Assembly (NCBI GenBank): GCA_963678565.1
Contig: OY782875.1
Coordinates: 930,001 to 994,000, forward strand
Direction: 5' to 3'
Length of the DNA stretch: 64,000 bases
Origin: SKHV01 sp963678565
Lineage (GTDB): Bacteria > Bacteroidota > Bacteroidia > Bacteroidales > Prolixibacteraceae
The position numbers and the translations under genes were made by a program. Below are positions 19,720 to 27,636 of the stretch, piece by piece. Under the pieces are notes generated by a model. It was not told where the DNA came from, ran no database searches, and worked only from the letters and a program-made list of their open reading frames with translations. The number at the start of each line of letters is the position of its first letter. Within the stretch, counting starts at the first letter, position 1.

Positions 19720-20346
19720 ATGGATTATAATTCAAACCGAAAAAAGTTATTGCTTCCTGAGTATGGAAGGAATATTCAAAATATGGTCGATCATGTGATG
19801 ACCATCGAAGACCGTGATGAACGAAATAAAGCTGCACAAACTGTAATTGATGTGATGGGGAATTTGTATCCATACCTTCGCGATATTGCTGATTTTAATC
19901 ATAAACTATGGGACCATTTGGCTATTATGACCAACTTTGAGTTGGATATTGATTATCCATACGAATTACCAACAATTGAGGTGCTAGGCGGAAAACCGGA
20001 TAAAATTCCATATAGTAGTAATCGAATTCGTTACCGTCATTATGGTCGTGTGGTAGAGATGATGATTGAAAGAGCAGCTTCTTATGAGGATGGTCAGGAG
20101 AAAGATTTATTGATTCAGATGATTGCTGACCACATGAAAAAGTGCTATGTAACATGGAACAATGATAGTGTTGACGACAGTTTGATTTTGTCCGACTTCG
20201 AAGAACTTTCGAAAGGTAGATTGAAATTGCCCGAAAACTTCCAATTGGCTCAAACAAAAGCTTTGATGCAAAAGCCAAAAAGAAGACCTCAGCACAATAA
20301 CAATAATAATAACAACAAACGTCAGAATTATTCACGACGCAATTAA
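19720..20346 (+). CDS. DUF4290 domain-containing protein
   Basis: 208-aa cytoplasmic protein of the Bacteroidota-restricted family DUF4290. The recognisable N-terminus is MDYNSNRKKLLLPEYGRNIQ, followed by MVDHVMTIEDRDERNKAAQT and a KLWDHLAIM helix. The fold should be mostly alpha-helical. The C-terminus has a low-complexity basic/Asn tail (RRPQHNNNNNNNKRQNYSRR), which may contact nucleic acid. Function is unknown. It lies 44 bp before murA, a gene pair I know from other Bacteroidota, so a link to cell-wall growth is possible but unproven. Confidence 0.88.
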   Translation: MDYNSNRKKLLLPEYGRNIQNMVDHVMTIEDRDERNKAAQTVIDVMGNLYPYLRDIADFNHKLWDHLAIMTNFELDIDYPYELPTIEVLGGKPDKIPYSSNRIRYRHYGRVVEMMIERAASYEDGQEKDLLIQMIADHMKKCYVTWNNDSVDDSLILSDFEELSKGRLKLPENFQLAQTKALMQKPKRRPQHNNNNNNNKRQNYSRRN

Positions 20347-20390
20347 TCTTTAGTTCCATAATCTAAATTACATATTGAAATTTAAAAAGT

Positions 20391-21698
20391 ATGGCAACTT
20401 TTATTATCGAAGGCGGTCATTCCTTAAAAGGCGAAATATACCCGCAAGGTGCAAAAAATGAAGCACTTCAGATTATCTGTGCAACCTTGCTTTCTGAGGA
20501 AACAATTACCATAAAAAATATTCCCGAAATTAGCGATGTACTTCGTTTAATCGATATTGTTCAAATTCTTGGTGTTGAGGTAGAACGTCTAGAAAAAGGT
20601 ATTTATCGATTTTGTGCATCCAATGTTGATCCCGAGTTATTAAAATCAAAACAGTATACCAAACTAGCTGCAAGTTTACGAGGTTCAGTCATGATTTTAG
20701 GACCTATGTTGGCCCGTTTTGGCGTTGGGTTTATTCCTCAACCTGGAGGCGATAAAATTGGCAGAAGAAGACTCGATACGCATTTTCAAGGATTTTTAAA
20801 ACTTGGAGCCGAGTTCAATTTTAATCCAACTTCAAAGTTCTATGAAGTCGCTGCTTCAAAAATGAAAGGTGCCTATATGTTGCTCGATGAAGCTTCAGTT
20901 ACCGGAACCGCCAATATTATTATGGCGTCAGTTTTAACTCCCGGAACAACTACCATTTACAATGCAGCATGCGAACCTTATATCCAGCAATTGTGTAACA
21001 TGTTGGTAAGTATGGGCGCAAAAATCACCGGAATTGGTTCTAATTTGTTGACCATTAATGGTGTTGATAAATTAAGCGGATGTGAACATACAATCGCTCC
21101 CGATATGATTGAAGTAGGTAGTTTTATTGGTTTAGCAGCCATGACTTCTTCAGAAATTACGATTAAAGATGTTCAATACGAAATGCTTGGTATTATTCCC
21201 GATGCTTTTAAGCGCTTGGGAATAAAATTAGAGCGCCGTGGCGATGATATTTATATTCCCAAACAAGATACTTACGAAATAGAAAATTTCATTGATGGAT
21301 CGATCATGAATATTGCCGATGCACCATGGCCGGGCTTAACCCCCGACTTGTTAAGTGTATTTTTAGTGGTGGCCACGCAGGCAAAAGGAAGCGTATTAAT
21401 TCATCAGAAGATGTTTGAAAGTCGTTTGTTCTTTGTCGATCGCTTAATCGATATGGGGGCACAAATTATTCTTTGTGATCCTCATCGTGCAACGGTGATT
21501 GGACAAGATAAGGCACAAAAATTGAGAGCTACAAAAATGGTGTCGCCAGATATTCGTGCTGGAGTTGCATTGTTGATTGCCGCCATGTCGGCTAAAGGAA
21601 CAAGCACCATCGACAATATTGAGCAAATCGATCGAGGTTATGAAAATATTAGCGAACGATTGAATGCTTTAGGCGCTAAAATTAAAAGAATTGATTAA
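20391..21698 (+). CDS. murA: UDP-N-acetylglucosamine 1-carboxyvinyltransferase
   Basis: 435-aa cytoplasmic enzyme that transfers enolpyruvate from PEP to UDP-GlcNAc, the first committed step of peptidoglycan synthesis. Expected motifs are present: the KNEAL segment with the conserved Lys (K22), LRGSVMILGPMLARFG, and EVGSFIGLAAMTSSE with further PEP/UDP-sugar contacts. In the catalytic loop PGGDKIGRRRLDTH the residue equal to E. coli Cys115 is Asp121 (codon GAT at 20751-20753). A Cys-to-Asp MurA stays active but cannot be alkylated by fosfomycin, as known for mycobacterial and chlamydial enzymes. It is downstream of DUF4290 and followed by a tlpA-like gene 73 bp later. Confidence 0.97.
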   Translation: MATFIIEGGHSLKGEIYPQGAKNEALQIICATLLSEETITIKNIPEISDVLRLIDIVQILGVEVERLEKGIYRFCASNVDPELLKSKQYTKLAASLRGSVMILGPMLARFGVGFIPQPGGDKIGRRRLDTHFQGFLKLGAEFNFNPTSKFYEVAASKMKGAYMLLDEASVTGTANIIMASVLTPGTTTIYNAACEPYIQQLCNMLVSMGAKITGIGSNLLTINGVDKLSGCEHTIAPDMIEVGSFIGLAAMTSSEITIKDVQYEMLGIIPDAFKRLGIKLERRGDDIYIPKQDTYEIENFIDGSIMNIADAPWPGLTPDLLSVFLVVATQAKGSVLIHQKMFESRLFFVDRLIDMGAQIILCDPHRATVIGQDKAQKLRATKMVSPDIRAGVALLIAAMSAKGTSTIDNIEQIDRGYENISERLNALGAKIKRID

Positions 21699-21771
21699 TC
21701 TTAAGAATTGTTAAGAATGAAAACATTTCATTGTCAACGGGTGTTAGCTTTGAAATGAAACTTTTTGAATC

Positions 21772-22296
21772 ATGAAGAAATTAATTGTAATAATAGCAGT
21801 TTTACTTGTTAGCTTATTAACAAACAATATTTTGGCACAAACTGCCAAAGTTGGCACGGCAATTGGAAACAAAGCACCCGAAATAGTTGAAAAAGGAGTT
21901 GATGGAAATTCAATTCCCTTGTCTGGTTTGCAAGGAAAACTTGTATTGATAGACTTCTGGGCATCGTGGTGTCCACCTTGTCGACGCGAGAATCCAAATG
22001 TTGTTGATGCTTACAATAAATATAAAAATACAGAATTTAAAAGTGGCACAGGATTTACTGTTTATAGTGTTTCACTCGATCAAAATAAATCTAGATGGGA
22101 AAGTGCAATCGAGCAAGATAAACTGGCTTGGCCAAATCATGTAAGCGATTTAAAAGGATGGTATGCAAAATATGCCGAAGTTTATAAGGTGAATAGTATT
22201 CCTGCAAGCTTTTTAATTAATGGCGAAGGTGTTATTATTGGCAAAAACTTACGTGGGCCAATGTTGCATAAATTTCTTGAAGAACAAAAAAAGTAA
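21772..22296 (+). CDS. TlpA-like thioredoxin-fold protein, exported
   Basis: 174-aa periplasmic thiol-disulfide oxidoreductase of the TlpA/ResA family. It has a signal peptide (MKKLIVIIAVLLVSLLTNNILA), the preceding beta strand APEIVEKGVDGNSIPLSGLQ, the redox motif WASWCPPCRREN with CPPC (residues about 64-67), and a cis-Pro loop VNSIPASFLIN. It probably reduces or isomerises disulfides of envelope proteins or cytochrome c apoproteins. A perfect TAGCTTTG (-7-like, 21745-21752) lies 20 bp before the start. The gene is closed by a hairpin terminator, so it is probably monocistronic. Confidence 0.88.
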   Translation: MKKLIVIIAVLLVSLLTNNILAQTAKVGTAIGNKAPEIVEKGVDGNSIPLSGLQGKLVLIDFWASWCPPCRRENPNVVDAYNKYKNTEFKSGTGFTVYSVSLDQNKSRWESAIEQDKLAWPNHVSDLKGWYAKYAEVYKVNSIPASFLINGEGVIIGKNLRGPMLHKFLEEQKK

Positions 22297-22315
22297 ATAA
22301 ATTAGAGTATAACAG

Positions 22316-22367
22316 AACTGCTTAATAGCAACCGTGGTTTTATAACCGGACTATTAAGCAGTTTTTT
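22316..22367 (+). terminator. Intrinsic terminator after the tlpA-like gene
   Basis: A 13-bp perfect stem AACTGCTTAATAG/CTATTAAGCAGTT around a 22-nt apical region that can itself fold (AACCG.../...CCGG), followed by a T7 tract. Confidence 0.88.
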
Positions 22368-22390
22368 TATGGAATAAGTTCATAAATGAT

Positions 22391-22435
22391 AGTCAATTTT
22401 GTCATATTCTTAAATCTTTAAGTGTCATATTGACT
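22391..22435. repeat. Nested inverted and direct repeats upstream of grpE
   Basis: Outer arms AGTCAAT (22391-22397) and ATTGACT (22429-22435) enclose an inner hairpin CTTAAA-TC-TTTAAG (22409-22422). The octamer GTCATATT also occurs twice as a direct repeat (22401-22408 and 22424-22431). It lies 65 bp before grpE and may be a control site for the chaperone operon; this is not a known consensus to me. Confidence 0.4.
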
Positions 22436-22462
22436 GAAATTTAGAATTGGCAGAATATTTGT

Positions 22463-22480
22463 AATTTCGTGCGCGAAATT
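22463..22480. repeat. Short dyad AATTTCG-tgcg-CGAAATT before grpE
   Basis: A perfect 7-bp inverted repeat with a 4-nt centre, 20 bp upstream of the grpE start. It could be an operator or a 5'-leader hairpin that masks translation until heating; neither is tested by sequence alone. Confidence 0.35.
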
Positions 22481-22499
22481 TTGTTTAAAAGTTATAAGA

Positions 22500-23129
22500 A
22501 TGGCTAAAGAAAACGCAAAAAATAATTCGGAAGAAAAAGTAGAACAAGAAGTAAACAATACCGAAGAAAAGGTAGCTGTTGAAAACGAAGATAAAAAAGA
22601 AGAGTCTGCTGATTCGAAAGACGAAAAGAAAGAATCAAAATCGTCTAAAAAAAGCAAGAAAAATAAAGCTGAAGAAAAGCTAAATGAATTAGAAGACGCT
22701 TTGGCAAAGAAAGATGATCAGATTTTACGCCTTCAAGCTGAGTTTGATAATTATCGCCGACGAACTTTGAAAGAGAAAATGGAACTTACTAAGTCTGCAG
22801 GTGAAAGTATCTTGGTAAATATTTTGCCGGTAATCGACGATTTTGAAAGAGCCATTCAAGCGATGGAAGAACATAAAGAACTCGAAGCAGAGGCCGTAAA
22901 GGAAGGCGTTGTTTTAATTTATAAGCGTTTCAATAGTTTCTTGGAGCAAAATGGTGTAAAGGAAATTGAAGCGAAAGAAAAAGAATTAGATACTGATTAT
23001 CACGAAGCAATTACAAAAATTCCGGCTCCAACTGAAGAGTTGAAAGGAAAAGTTGTCGACGTAATTCAAAAAGGATATACGTTGAACGAAAAAGTGATTC
23101 GTTTTGCAAAAGTGGTAATAGGAGAATAA
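22500..23129 (+). CDS. grpE: Nucleotide exchange factor GrpE
   Basis: 209-aa co-chaperone that releases ADP from DnaK. The first 60 residues are a highly charged Lys/Glu/Ser extension (for example EEKVEQEVNNTEEK) typical of Bacteroidota GrpE. A long coiled coil (LNELEDALAKKDDQILRLQA) follows, then the conserved FDNYRRRTLKEK motif, the four-helix bundle and the C-terminal beta domain with AITKIPAPTEELKGKVVDVIQKGY. dnaJ starts 15 bp downstream. dnaK is not in the window. The upstream 120 bp holds unusual repeats that may govern heat response. Confidence 0.95.
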   Translation: MAKENAKNNSEEKVEQEVNNTEEKVAVENEDKKEESADSKDEKKESKSSKKSKKNKAEEKLNELEDALAKKDDQILRLQAEFDNYRRRTLKEKMELTKSAGESILVNILPVIDDFERAIQAMEEHKELEAEAVKEGVVLIYKRFNSFLEQNGVKEIEAKEKELDTDYHEAITKIPAPTEELKGKVVDVIQKGYTLNEKVIRFAKVVIGE

Positions 23130-23144
23130 GATACGAGGTAAAAG

Positions 23145-24311
23145 ATGAGTAAACGCGATTACTACGAAGTACTGGGAGTTAATAAATCTTCCACACCCGA
23201 AGAGATAAAAAAGGCCTATCGGAAAATGGCTTTGAAGTATCACCCTGATAAAAATCCGGGCGATAATGAGGCAGAGGAAAAATTTAAAGAAGCAGCTGAA
23301 GCTTACGAAGTTTTAAGCAATTCGGAGAAGAAAAGCCGTTACGATCAGTTTGGACACGCAGGAATGGGTGGCGCAGCTGGTGGTGGTTTCAGTGGCCAAA
23401 ACATGAACATGGATGATATATTCTCAATGTTCGGCGACATCTTTGGAGGTGGCGGTTTTGGTGGCTTTGGCGGATTCGGTGGCGGCGGAGGTGGTCGCAG
23501 AGGTGGCCAGCGAGTGAACCGTGGTCAAAATCTTCGTGTAAAAGTGAAGCTCAGTCTACAAGAAATTGCCAACGGTGCTGATAAAAAAATTAAGGTAAAA
23601 AAATACGTGTCGTGTAAAAGTTGTCAAGGTACTGGTGCCAAAGATGGTGCACAATCTACTTGTACAACTTGTCATGGTAGCGGTCAAGTAACTCGTATTT
23701 CGAACACCTTCCTAGGCCAAATGCAAACCACAGCAGTTTGTCCTGATTGTGGTGGTGAAGGTAAAATGATTAAGCACAAGTGTAACGAATGTTATGGCGA
23801 AGGTATTGTAAAAGAGGATGAAGTTATTTCAATACGAATTCCTGCTGGTGTGGCCGAAGGAATGCAATTGAATGTTAGCGGAAAAGGAAATGCAGCTCGT
23901 CGTGGTGGCATTAATGGCGATTTAATTGTTTTGGTGCACGAGGAAGAACATCCCGATTTAATTCGCGATGAAAACGACTTAATTTATAACTTGTTCTTAA
24001 ATTTGCCGGAATTAGCCTTAGGAACTACTGCTGAAATTCCAACTGTTGAAAGCAAAGTAAAGGTTAAAATAGATGCTGGGACTCAACCAGAAAAAATTCT
24101 TCGTTTGCGAGGAAAAGGATTACCCGATGTAAATGGATACGGTAAAGGCGATTTATTGGTTCGTGTACATGCATGGGTTCCTAATAAATTAAATGCTGAG
24201 GAGAAAAAGCAACTAGAAAGCTTGGCGAGCCAGCCAAATTTTCAGAAACCAGAAGGTGGAAAAGGTAAGAAAAGTGATTTCTTTGAGCGAATGAAAGGAA
24301 TGTTTGAATAA
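23145..24311 (+). CDS. dnaJ: Chaperone protein DnaJ
   Basis: 388-aa Hsp40 that stimulates DnaK ATPase and binds unfolded clients. The J-domain has the HPD tripeptide at residues 33-35 (KYHPDKNPGD). A Gly/Phe-rich linker spans about 75-120. Four CxxCxGxG-type zinc repeats lie at 157-164 (CKSCQGTG), 173-180 (CTTCHGSG), 199-206 (CPDCGGEG) and 213-220 (CNECYGEG). C-terminal substrate-binding domains follow (GDLIVLVHEEEHP, LRLRGKGLPDVNG). The length is that of a complete type I DnaJ. It is 15 bp after grpE and 15 bp before hisE, suggesting one transcript. Confidence 0.97.
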   Translation: MSKRDYYEVLGVNKSSTPEEIKKAYRKMALKYHPDKNPGDNEAEEKFKEAAEAYEVLSNSEKKSRYDQFGHAGMGGAAGGGFSGQNMNMDDIFSMFGDIFGGGGFGGFGGFGGGGGGRRGGQRVNRGQNLRVKVKLSLQEIANGADKKIKVKKYVSCKSCQGTGAKDGAQSTCTTCHGSGQVTRISNTFLGQMQTTAVCPDCGGEGKMIKHKCNECYGEGIVKEDEVISIRIPAGVAEGMQLNVSGKGNAARRGGINGDLIVLVHEEEHPDLIRDENDLIYNLFLNLPELALGTTAEIPTVESKVKVKIDAGTQPEKILRLRGKGLPDVNGYGKGDLLVRVHAWVPNKLNAEEKKQLESLASQPNFQKPEGGKGKKSDFFERMKGMFE

Positions 24312-24326
24312 TTCAAAATATACAAA

Positions 24327-24635
24327 ATGAGTGATCTAAATCAAAATCAGAAAGATCTTCTGTTTTTAACACAATTGCAGGATTTTATTGATAAACGTAA
24401 GGCTGAGATGCCTGAAGGTTCTTATACCACTTCGTTGTTTACGGAGGGAAGCCGCAAAATTACCCAAAAAGTGGGTGAAGAAGCTGTTGAAACTATTATT
24501 GGAGCAATGGCAAACGATGATGAAAACTTTCTTTACGAAGGTGCCGATTTGATCTATCATTTGATTGTGTTACTAACGCATAAAGGATATCGAATTGAAG
24601 ATTTAGCTCGCGAATTACAAAAGCGACACAAATAA
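24327..24635 (+). CDS. hisE: Stand-alone phosphoribosyl-ATP pyrophosphatase (HisE)
   Basis: 102-aa protein with the full HisE fold (all-alpha NTP pyrophosphohydrolase). It hydrolyses phosphoribosyl-ATP to phosphoribosyl-AMP, step 2 of histidine synthesis. The signature is SYTTSLFTEGSRKITQKVGE followed by EAVETII and the metal-binding helix EGADLIYHLIVLL. In many Bacteroidota HisE is fused to HisI and sits in a his operon. Here it is free-standing, 15 bp after dnaJ, with no HisI domain visible in the window. A MazG-like relative acting on another nucleotide cannot be excluded, but the match to HisE is close. Confidence 0.85.
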   Translation: MSDLNQNQKDLLFLTQLQDFIDKRKAEMPEGSYTTSLFTEGSRKITQKVGEEAVETIIGAMANDDENFLYEGADLIYHLIVLLTHKGYRIEDLARELQKRHK

Positions 24636-24648
24636 ATTGCTAAACAAT

Positions 24649-24687
24649 AAAAAAAGAGCTGTTTCAAATGAAGCAGCTCTTTTTTTA
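24649..24687. terminator. Bidirectional terminator between hisE and the TonB receptor gene
   Basis: The stem AAAAAAAGAGCTG(T)TTC/GAAGCAGCTCTTTTTTT has one G-U pair and an AAAT loop, with A and T tracts on both sides. It can stop the grpE-dnaJ-hisE transcript from the left and the receptor transcript from the right. Confidence 0.88.
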
Positions 24688-24698
24688 TTGTTTACAAT

Positions 24699-26951
24699 CT
24701 AGAATTTAAAGCTTAAATTAATATAAGTATTTCTTCCGGGCATAAAGATGGGAGTGCTCGAAGAACTTAAATTCCGAGTTAAATGCTCGTAATAGTTTTC
24801 ATTTAAAACATTGTTTACTCCACAATTTAAACTAAAATTCTTATGAAAGTAATAAGCAATTTTAGCATCAATTACCGAAAATGCCGGTGTTTCGTTTTCA
24901 CCAAATTCGGTTGAAACTCTCGATTGTTTTAAGGCATGTCTAAATTTAATTTCGGGTTTTAATTTGTCACTAAAGTAATTCCCCCAAATATTAAACCGAA
25001 ATTCCATCGGTGCTATTTCGGGTAATGGATTTGCTGTACTTTGGTTTTGACCGTAAGTGTAAGCAATACTAAATTGACTTTCTAAATAAAGCGGCAATAC
25101 CTGATGCCAATCAAATTCAAAGCCTGTTTTTATTGCTGATTTAATATTGTCGATTCTTCGTACACCCGGGCTCATTGATAGTCGGGGTGTTAGTGCCGGA
25201 TCGATCGATGACGATATATAGTTTTGTAAGTAGGAAAAGTAAACATCAAAGCTAAGTGCTGTTTTTACATTTTGCCAGTCGAGCGTAAGGTCGACTTGAT
25301 TATTGACTTCGGGTTTCAATTCCGGATTACCAACTAATTCGTATGGATCTAAACCAATTGGGAAGTAGTTGATAAACCTTTCGGCAAGTCCTCCACTGCG
25401 TTGAACTCTTCCCAACCAAATTCCGGTTTTTAGCTCATTTGATAGAGGGAGAATTGCGCCTAAACTAAGATTCGGATTAAACTGATTTACCTCCGTAACA
25501 CTATTTGCTTGAATAAATTCCAAATCGGGATTAGAGCTGATGGCATGGTTAAACTCTAAACGAGACGACATAATGTATTTAATCTTCTTTTTATTGAGGT
25601 GATATTCAGCAAAAACTGCAGCTTTATCAATTCTACTTTCTTGCCAAATATTATCTTTCATTGTCATTCCTGCTTGTGGTCCCATTAGCATTTCACGACT
25701 TCGAATCCCATCTGCATTTTCCGATTTATAGTCTACGCCAGCATAAAGTTTATTGGAGTTATATAACCAATTAGATTCGCTTCGTACGCCGTAGTTTTGT
25801 GTTTGCGCCGTAGCAATGGCATTTACCATTCTTGGATTTAGTGGCTTTGATAAATTGTCCATTATGTGATCGACAAATGATCCAAAAATTGAAGTTTTTA
25901 TTGATTTCAAACTTTTCTTCTTGAATTTGATTGCATGATTTGCATTTAGCAAAAAGGTGTCGTCTTCTCTTAAATCCATTGCCAATCCCGGGAAATCGGT
26001 ATCGCGGGCTCTGTTGTAGGTGGCTGATAAGTTTAACGTTTGTGTTTCGGAGAGTTTTAATCCCAAAGTGGATCCAAAACTACTTCGTAAGAAATCAGAT
26101 TGAATGATTGTTTGATTTCCAGAGGTATAATCGTTGCCTTCAGACCAGGAGCCAAAAATATTAAAATCGCTATGTTTGGATTTTCGGCCCAAATTAAGTT
26201 CTGTTCTTAAAATGTCGCCATTGCTTTGGTAGCCCGAGGAAACTCTGCCGTAAAGGCTTTTTTCGTTAGATACACTAATTGCTTTTGGGATGAAATTAAT
26301 GGTAGCACCCAACCCTGTTCCAAAACGCAGTGCATATGGTCCTTTAATAATTTCAATGCGATCAAGCATGTTTGGAGCTACCTGACTTGTTGGCGGATCC
26401 ATCCGATTAGGACAAGCAGCCAAAGCACTCTGAACACCATTAATTACAATGTTCAGTTGTTCATATTTAAAACCCCGAAATACTGGGTCGATCCCATACG
26501 AACCACTTTTTTTGATTCCACCAATCGATGGAATGTTGATCAATAAAGCAGCACCGTCATGTTCTAATCGATCTTCCGATTTAATCGAAACCCGATCGTT
26601 CTTTGTGTCGTATTGTTTAACATGAATTACGGTGATAGGGTATAAGTTTACTGTAACTTTTTCTTTTTTGTATTGCTTCTTTTGTATTGCTTCTTTTATT
26701 CCTAAATCATTGATCTTCCACGACCCATAATTTAGATGTGAAATTGTCATCGAAGCTCCTTCTTCATATTCGAAGAAAATTACTCCATCGTTATTTGAAG
26801 TGCCTTTAATATTTGAGTATTCATAGGTTGCTCCATCAATGGGAGCATTCGATTCTGCATCGAGTAATTGGATTCTGTTTACTGGGTTTTGAGCATTAAG
26901 TACCAGTGTTAGCACAGTTAAGATGCTAAATATTGTAATTTTTAAATTCAT
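24699..26951 (-). CDS. TonB-dependent receptor, OprC/NosA-like putative copper receptor
   Basis: 750-aa outer-membrane TonB-dependent transporter. A signal peptide (to about residue 20) is followed by a carboxypeptidase-like beta domain (about 25-105), a plug domain (about 120-230: GIDPVFRGFKYEQLNIVING and LDRIEIIKGPYALRFG) and a 22-strand-type barrel ending in an aromatic residue (LSFKF). The plug carries ACPNRMDPPTS, with Cys180 and Met184 in the Cys-x3-Met spacing that binds copper in Pseudomonas OprC. This makes copper the likely cargo, though no metal data exist. A small Cys-rich membrane protein gene lies 103 bp upstream in the same direction. A bidirectional terminator lies just downstream. 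Confidence 0.88.
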   Translation of the reverse strand: MNLKITIFSILTVLTLVLNAQNPVNRIQLLDAESNAPIDGATYEYSNIKGTSNNDGVIFFEYEEGASMTISHLNYGSWKINDLGIKEAIQKKQYKKEKVTVNLYPITVIHVKQYDTKNDRVSIKSEDRLEHDGAALLINIPSIGGIKKSGSYGIDPVFRGFKYEQLNIVINGVQSALAACPNRMDPPTSQVAPNMLDRIEIIKGPYALRFGTGLGATINFIPKAISVSNEKSLYGRVSSGYQSNGDILRTELNLGRKSKHSDFNIFGSWSEGNDYTSGNQTIIQSDFLRSSFGSTLGLKLSETQTLNLSATYNRARDTDFPGLAMDLREDDTFLLNANHAIKFKKKSLKSIKTSIFGSFVDHIMDNLSKPLNPRMVNAIATAQTQNYGVRSESNWLYNSNKLYAGVDYKSENADGIRSREMLMGPQAGMTMKDNIWQESRIDKAAVFAEYHLNKKKIKYIMSSRLEFNHAISSNPDLEFIQANSVTEVNQFNPNLSLGAILPLSNELKTGIWLGRVQRSGGLAERFINYFPIGLDPYELVGNPELKPEVNNQVDLTLDWQNVKTALSFDVYFSYLQNYISSSIDPALTPRLSMSPGVRRIDNIKSAIKTGFEFDWHQVLPLYLESQFSIAYTYGQNQSTANPLPEIAPMEFRFNIWGNYFSDKLKPEIKFRHALKQSRVSTEFGENETPAFSVIDAKIAYYFHKNFSLNCGVNNVLNENYYEHLTRNLSSSSTPIFMPGRNTYINLSFKF

Positions 26952-27005
26952 AGTGATATATGGATTAATAATAGAAAATAATTAATCGTATAGGTACATA
27001 TCAAA

Positions 27006-27035
27006 AGCAATTGCTCTTCAGAAACGTTTCTGAAG
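27006..27035. repeat. Tandem perfect palindromes before the TonB receptor gene
   Basis: Two perfect palindromes abut: AGCAATTGCT (27006-27015) and CTTCAGAAACGTTTCTGAAG (27016-27035). They sit in the 103-bp gap between the small Cys-rich gene and the receptor start. They may be operator half-sites or an attenuator hairpin; no long T tract follows on the minus strand. Confidence 0.55.
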
Positions 27036-27054
27036 AATTTTGAAATGTTCTATT

Positions 27055-27438
27055 TTAAGCTACGAATTTGGGAGGATGATCAAGACCAATAATATTGGGC
27101 TCGATATAAAATGATGGAAATTCGAATTGTTTTTTTATTAGTTTTGCTTCTATTACTGATTTCTTTTCTTTGTCAGTAAAAACTGCTTCAACTTTTAGTT
27201 TTGTGATCAGGTTATTAGGAAGCTCTTCAGATGCCGGTATTTCTTCTGTTTTACTCAGTTGCTTTTTTAAGTGACAGTTTCCTTGACATCCATTGTTGGG
27301 TACATCTTTTTTAATACATAAAACCTTAGCAATAAAGTCTTGGTTAATTTTAAAATCTATGTAAATGCTAACCTTTAGAAAAAAGGGAAGCATGATTAGA
27401 AATAAGAATAATATGGATATTCTGGTTTTCAAAAACAA
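27055..27438 (-). CDS. Small membrane-anchored Cys-rich protein, putative metal binding
   Basis: 127-aa protein of no firmly known family. The N-terminal hydrophobic helix (ISILFLFLIMLPFFLKVSIYI) acts as a signal anchor. The exported part has C41 and then CQGNCHLKKQL (C51, C55, H56), a pattern suited to metal binding, plus a late His (IGLDHPPKF). The start is TTG at 27438; an in-frame stop lies two codons upstream, and the first internal ATG (residue 16) would cut the helix. It precedes the OprC-like receptor and points the same way. I recall similar small proteins next to TonB copper receptors in Flavobacteriia, so a copper-related role is inferred. Confidence 0.7.
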   Translation of the reverse strand: MFLKTRISILFLFLIMLPFFLKVSIYIDFKINQDFIAKVLCIKKDVPNNGCQGNCHLKKQLSKTEEIPASEELPNNLITKLKVEAVFTDKEKKSVIEAKLIKKQFEFPSFYIEPNIIGLDHPPKFVA

Positions 27439-27636
27439 TATTTAAGCTACTGATAAAGTAGGGTATTTAAATAAAAGACAAATTTTTCAAATTATTGTTC
27501 AAGAAACTTCTAACAGTTGTAACCTATATTATTCCAGCTGATTTAAGTTGAAGTTGTTGTAGGATTTTTACTTCCTATAGTTTAATTGAAATTGAAACAA
27601 AATGTTGCATGAGATTGTATATTTAATAAAGCAAAA

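Noticed and set aside
20290..20330. AAT/AAC repeat near the end of the DUF4290 gene as a tandem repeat or CRISPR-like unit
   Set aside because: It is a run of Asn codons inside a coding tail, without spacers.
19925..20359. 144-codon minus-strand frame opposite DUF4290
   Set aside because: The sense gene is a known family and the antisense frame has odd Cys/Tyr repeats from the Asn-codon run.
22418..22657. 79-codon minus-strand frame opposite grpE, rich in Ser and Phe
   Set aside because: It is antisense to the Lys/Glu-rich start of grpE. GAA and AAA codons read backwards give Ser/Phe repeats, so it is a shadow.
23440..23520. G-rich GGT/GGC repeat in dnaJ as a regulatory repeat
   Set aside because: It encodes the normal Gly/Phe linker of DnaJ.
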